From: Clostridia bacterium
GTDB lineage: Bacteria; Bacillota_A; Clostridia; Christensenellales; UBA1242
DNA length: 8,137 nt
Assembly (NCBI GenBank): GCA_017466005.1
Contig: JAFTUZ010000100.1
Coordinates: 1-8,137 of the forward strand
Direction of reading: 5' to 3'
Part shown: positions 6,635 to 8,137 of the stretch, one piece after another
How the letters are laid out: every line of letters begins with the position of its first letter
Position numbering within the stretch: position 1 is the first letter of the stretch
The notes under the pieces: generated by a model
Told to the model about the DNA's origin: nothing
What the model saw: the letters and a program-made list of their open reading frames with translations, nothing else
Databases searched by the model: none
Made by a program: the position numbers and the translations under genes

Positions 6635-7180
6635 ATGGCAAGAACCACAAGAAAAACCAAAGATGCTAAAGAAAAACAAGAAGAACAAAAAATACCAACA
6701 AAACGCAGAGTTATTGGATATATTTTTTATCTTTCTTGCCTTGCTGGATTATCTTTGGTTTTTATGTTACAAATGGGTTTTATAGGAGCACCAACTAATA
6801 ATAGCAATCAACCACTTATGCAAACCCCACCACAAGTAACAACCCAAACCGAAAATAATAATGATTATAATATTAATGAAAATGCAAATTACAGCAATGA
6901 TACTTCTGTTTTACCTAATAACAATTTACCTATTGAAAATAATCAAAACAACTCAACAGATATTACACAAGAAGTGTTGCCGAATAATATATCAACTGAA
7001 AACAATGTAGAAAACTATGATAATCAACAAAACACAAATAACACAAACAACGCCGACCAAACACTTAATGAAACAAACACTTTGCAAGAAAATATTGTTC
7101 AAAACGACTATATAGATGATATAGAAAAAGCAAATCAAGAACAAATAGAAATAGAACCTATACCCGAAACTACCCTTTAA
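6635..7180 (+). CDS. Single-pass membrane protein with Asn-rich disordered tail, function unknown
   Basis: I do not recognise a family. The 181-residue product has a very basic N-terminus (1-25, many Lys/Arg), one hydrophobic segment at about 26-49 and a long polar tail of low complexity. Roughly 30 of residues 51-150 are Asn, with many Gln, Thr and Glu. The last 25 residues turn acidic. By the positive-inside rule the tail should lie outside the cell. A Cys in the membrane segment (YLSC) lacks Leu at -3, so it is not a convincing lipobox. VLPNN occurs twice (about 92-96 and 114-118), each followed by Glu-Asn-Asn, hinting at an internal duplication. AAGGGG precedes the ATG by about 8 bases. 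It lies 52 bases after walJ and before a strong terminator, so it probably ends the operon. It may be a real but fast-evolving envelope protein. Confidence 0.75.
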   Translation: MARTTRKTKDAKEKQEEQKIPTKRRVIGYIFYLSCLAGLSLVFMLQMGFIGAPTNNSNQPLMQTPPQVTTQTENNNDYNINENANYSNDTSVLPNNNLPIENNQNNSTDITQEVLPNNISTENNVENYDNQQNTNNTNNADQTLNETNTLQENIVQNDYIDDIEKANQEQIEIEPIPETTL

Positions 7181-7233
7181 CCCCAAACTTACTAAAACAC
7201 TTATTTATAAAGCAAAACTATTCGCAAAACCGA

Positions 7234-7257
7234 AATATTATGCAATTGCATAGTATT
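7234..7257. repeat. Imperfect 24-bp palindrome with perfect core TATGCAATTGCATA
   Basis: The 14-bp core (7239-7252) is a perfect palindrome. Extending to 24 bases adds five more pairs on each side, with one T/G mismatch. It lies between the end of the operon and the bidirectional terminator. It could be a protein site or an extra hairpin at the end of the transcript; nothing indicates which. Confidence 0.4.
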
Positions 7258-7261
7258 AAAT

Positions 7262-7294
7262 AAAAAAGCCACAAACACATTTGTGGCTTTTTTT
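7262..7294. terminator. Strong bidirectional intrinsic terminator
   Basis: GCCACAAA (7268-7275) pairs with TTTGTGGC (7280-7287) around a CACA loop. The stem is flanked by six A on the left and seven T on the right, giving a 14-bp paired stretch and a T-tract on both strands. It ends the rightward SDR-walJ operon and also the leftward hydrolase gene, whose stop is one base away. Confidence 0.94.
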
Positions 7295-7295
7295 A

Positions 7296-8137
7296 TTAAG
7301 AAATAGCTTTTAAAAAATTATACATTTGTTTAGCTAATTGCTCGTATCCTGCCGAAATAGGATGAACATCATCACTTAAATTATCATAAGCATCTATTGC
7401 CGCATTATACCAAGACAAATATACATTACTGGTGTTTGCATATTTTTCTAATAATAACAAATTAGCTTTATAGGTATTTCGTTTACACGTCCAAGAAGTT
7501 TGCCCTGCTTTATACACATTTGCAAACCTATCTTGGTCTAACTGACAAGGTATAATCAAGTTAACTATTACTTTAATATCTGGATTATAAGTATGAATAC
7601 TTTTTACCATAATATCTAAATTTGTAGTGAATTGTGTTAAAGACTGTTCAAGTTGTTCTTCAGTTTTCGCACCAAACATATCATTTATTCCTAATTGAAT
7701 AAACACAGCATCTACGCTTTCATAGCCTTGTTGTGTCATATAATAACTAAAATCAAAACTAGAAATTTCGCTATTATAGAATGGATTTGTAACAGTATCA
7801 TCTCCAGAATCATTAACACTATTAACAAATTTGTAAGCTGTCCAACCAGACCTTCCTTCGTGAGGAATACTATTAGATGCCGCTCTTGTTCCTAAAAAGT
7901 TAATGGCAAAATTTTCATCAGCAGTATCCTCGGCTGCCATAAATCCAACTTCTTGCCCATTGTTTACGGTACTATCACCAATAACAATTACATTTGCACT
8001 TGTTGTAGTGGTTGTATCTTTTATTACAACACTAACTACAGTTTCTTCTATAAGTTCCCAATCTTTAGTATATCAAGAAATTGTTAAATCAAATGTTGAT
8101 GCAGCAGTAGGAACATATTCCCACCTATCACTATAAA
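7296..8137 (-). CDS. SGNH/GDSL-type hydrolase, 5' part off window, interrupted by an in-frame TGA
   Basis: This is the C-terminal part of an SGNH-family esterase/lipase-type hydrolase. All four family blocks are readable in one frame: VIVIGDST (block I, catalytic Ser, codons about 7997-7974), EGRSGWTA (block II Gly), QLGINDMF (block III, GxND) and DDVHP (block V, catalytic Asp and His). The first Met after block I (7940) would leave out the catalytic Ser, so a start there is not credible, and no ATG, GTG or TTG is in frame between the TGA at 8075-8073 and 7940. Beyond that TGA the same frame again reads as plausible protein to the window edge (RWEYVPTAASTFDLTIS), resembling the end of a beta-rich Ig-like accessory domain; a Thr-rich linker then leads into GDST. 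So this is one longer gene, probably of a multidomain secreted or surface protein, with a premature stop, a sequencing error or a recoded codon. It shares the terminator at 7262-7294 with the convergent operon. Confidence 0.85.
8073..8075 (-). other. In-frame TGA inside the SGNH hydrolase gene
   Basis: The codon sits between the reading TFDLTIS and YTKDWELIEE. Both flanks are coherent protein in the same frame, so this is a point change, not a frameshift. One-base changes could restore Trp (TGG), Arg (CGA or AGA), Gly (GGA), Cys, Ser or Leu. Confidence 0.85.

Noticed and set aside
6992..7186. Minus-strand frame opposite the Asn-rich gene
   Set aside because: Its Ile/Val/Phe-rich product is the reverse complement of Asn-rich codons, so its apparent hydrophobicity is an artefact.
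8073..8075. TGA reassigned to Trp across the genome
   Set aside because: Trp in the intact genes (for example five positions in SpoIIE) is always TGG and no other gene has an in-frame TGA. An AT-rich genome using TGA for Trp would show many.
8040..8075. TGA as a selenocysteine codon
   Set aside because: The position lies in what looks like a structural linker domain, not an active site, and I saw no convincing stem-loop right after the codon.
7695..8136. Plus-strand frames opposite the SGNH hydrolase
   Set aside because: The minus strand encodes all SGNH blocks in a single frame; the plus-strand products show no motif or ribosome binding site.

Overview
The window is AT-rich, and every stop codon at a visible gene end is TAA. 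It carries spoIIE, a gene found in endospore formers, next to tilS. Together with the AGGAGG-like ribosome binding sites and consensus sigma-A-type promoters, this points to a low-GC, spore-forming Firmicute, most likely of class Clostridia. The species cannot be named from the sequence. I saw no CRISPR array, insertion sequence, tRNA, rRNA or phage module, and no stretch above 300 bases lacks a gene.

Left part (1-4771, all minus strand). From right to left on the map, and in order of transcription, are spoIIE (sporulation PP2C phosphatase), tilS (tRNA-Ile lysidine synthetase) and a membrane protein of the lysylphosphatidylglycerol-synthase-TM / flippase-like family that runs off the left edge. 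A spoIIE-tilS pair is familiar from Clostridia, where hpt and ftsH usually follow; here the flippase-like gene takes that place. tilS appears to end in a hairpin terminator whose loop contains its stop codon. The T-tract of that terminator overlaps the -35 box of a fully consensus promoter for the flippase-like gene, so the latter is probably a separate transcription unit.

Middle (4772-4981). A 210-base divergent control region separates spoIIE from a rightward operon. It holds a sigma-A-like promoter for the operon, a perfect 18-bp palindrome at the predicted transcription start, and a separated 8-bp inverted repeat whose right arm overlaps the operon's -35 box.

Right-centre (4982-7294, plus strand). 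A three-gene operon encodes a classical short-chain dehydrogenase, a WalJ/YycJ-type metallo-beta-lactamase-fold protein and a single-pass membrane protein with an Asn-rich, low-complexity tail. It ends at a strong bidirectional terminator.

Right end (7296-8137, minus strand). This is the C-terminal part of an SGNH/GDSL hydrolase that continues beyond the window. The four SGNH blocks can all be read, but the catalytic Ser lies upstream of the first Met of the longest simple ORF. Further upstream the same frame is broken by one in-frame TGA with plausible protein sequence on both sides. This is the most notable anomaly in the window. I found no convincing new multi-gene system: the gene content is mainly ordinary housekeeping and sporulation, with unusual regulatory geometry and two unusual proteins.
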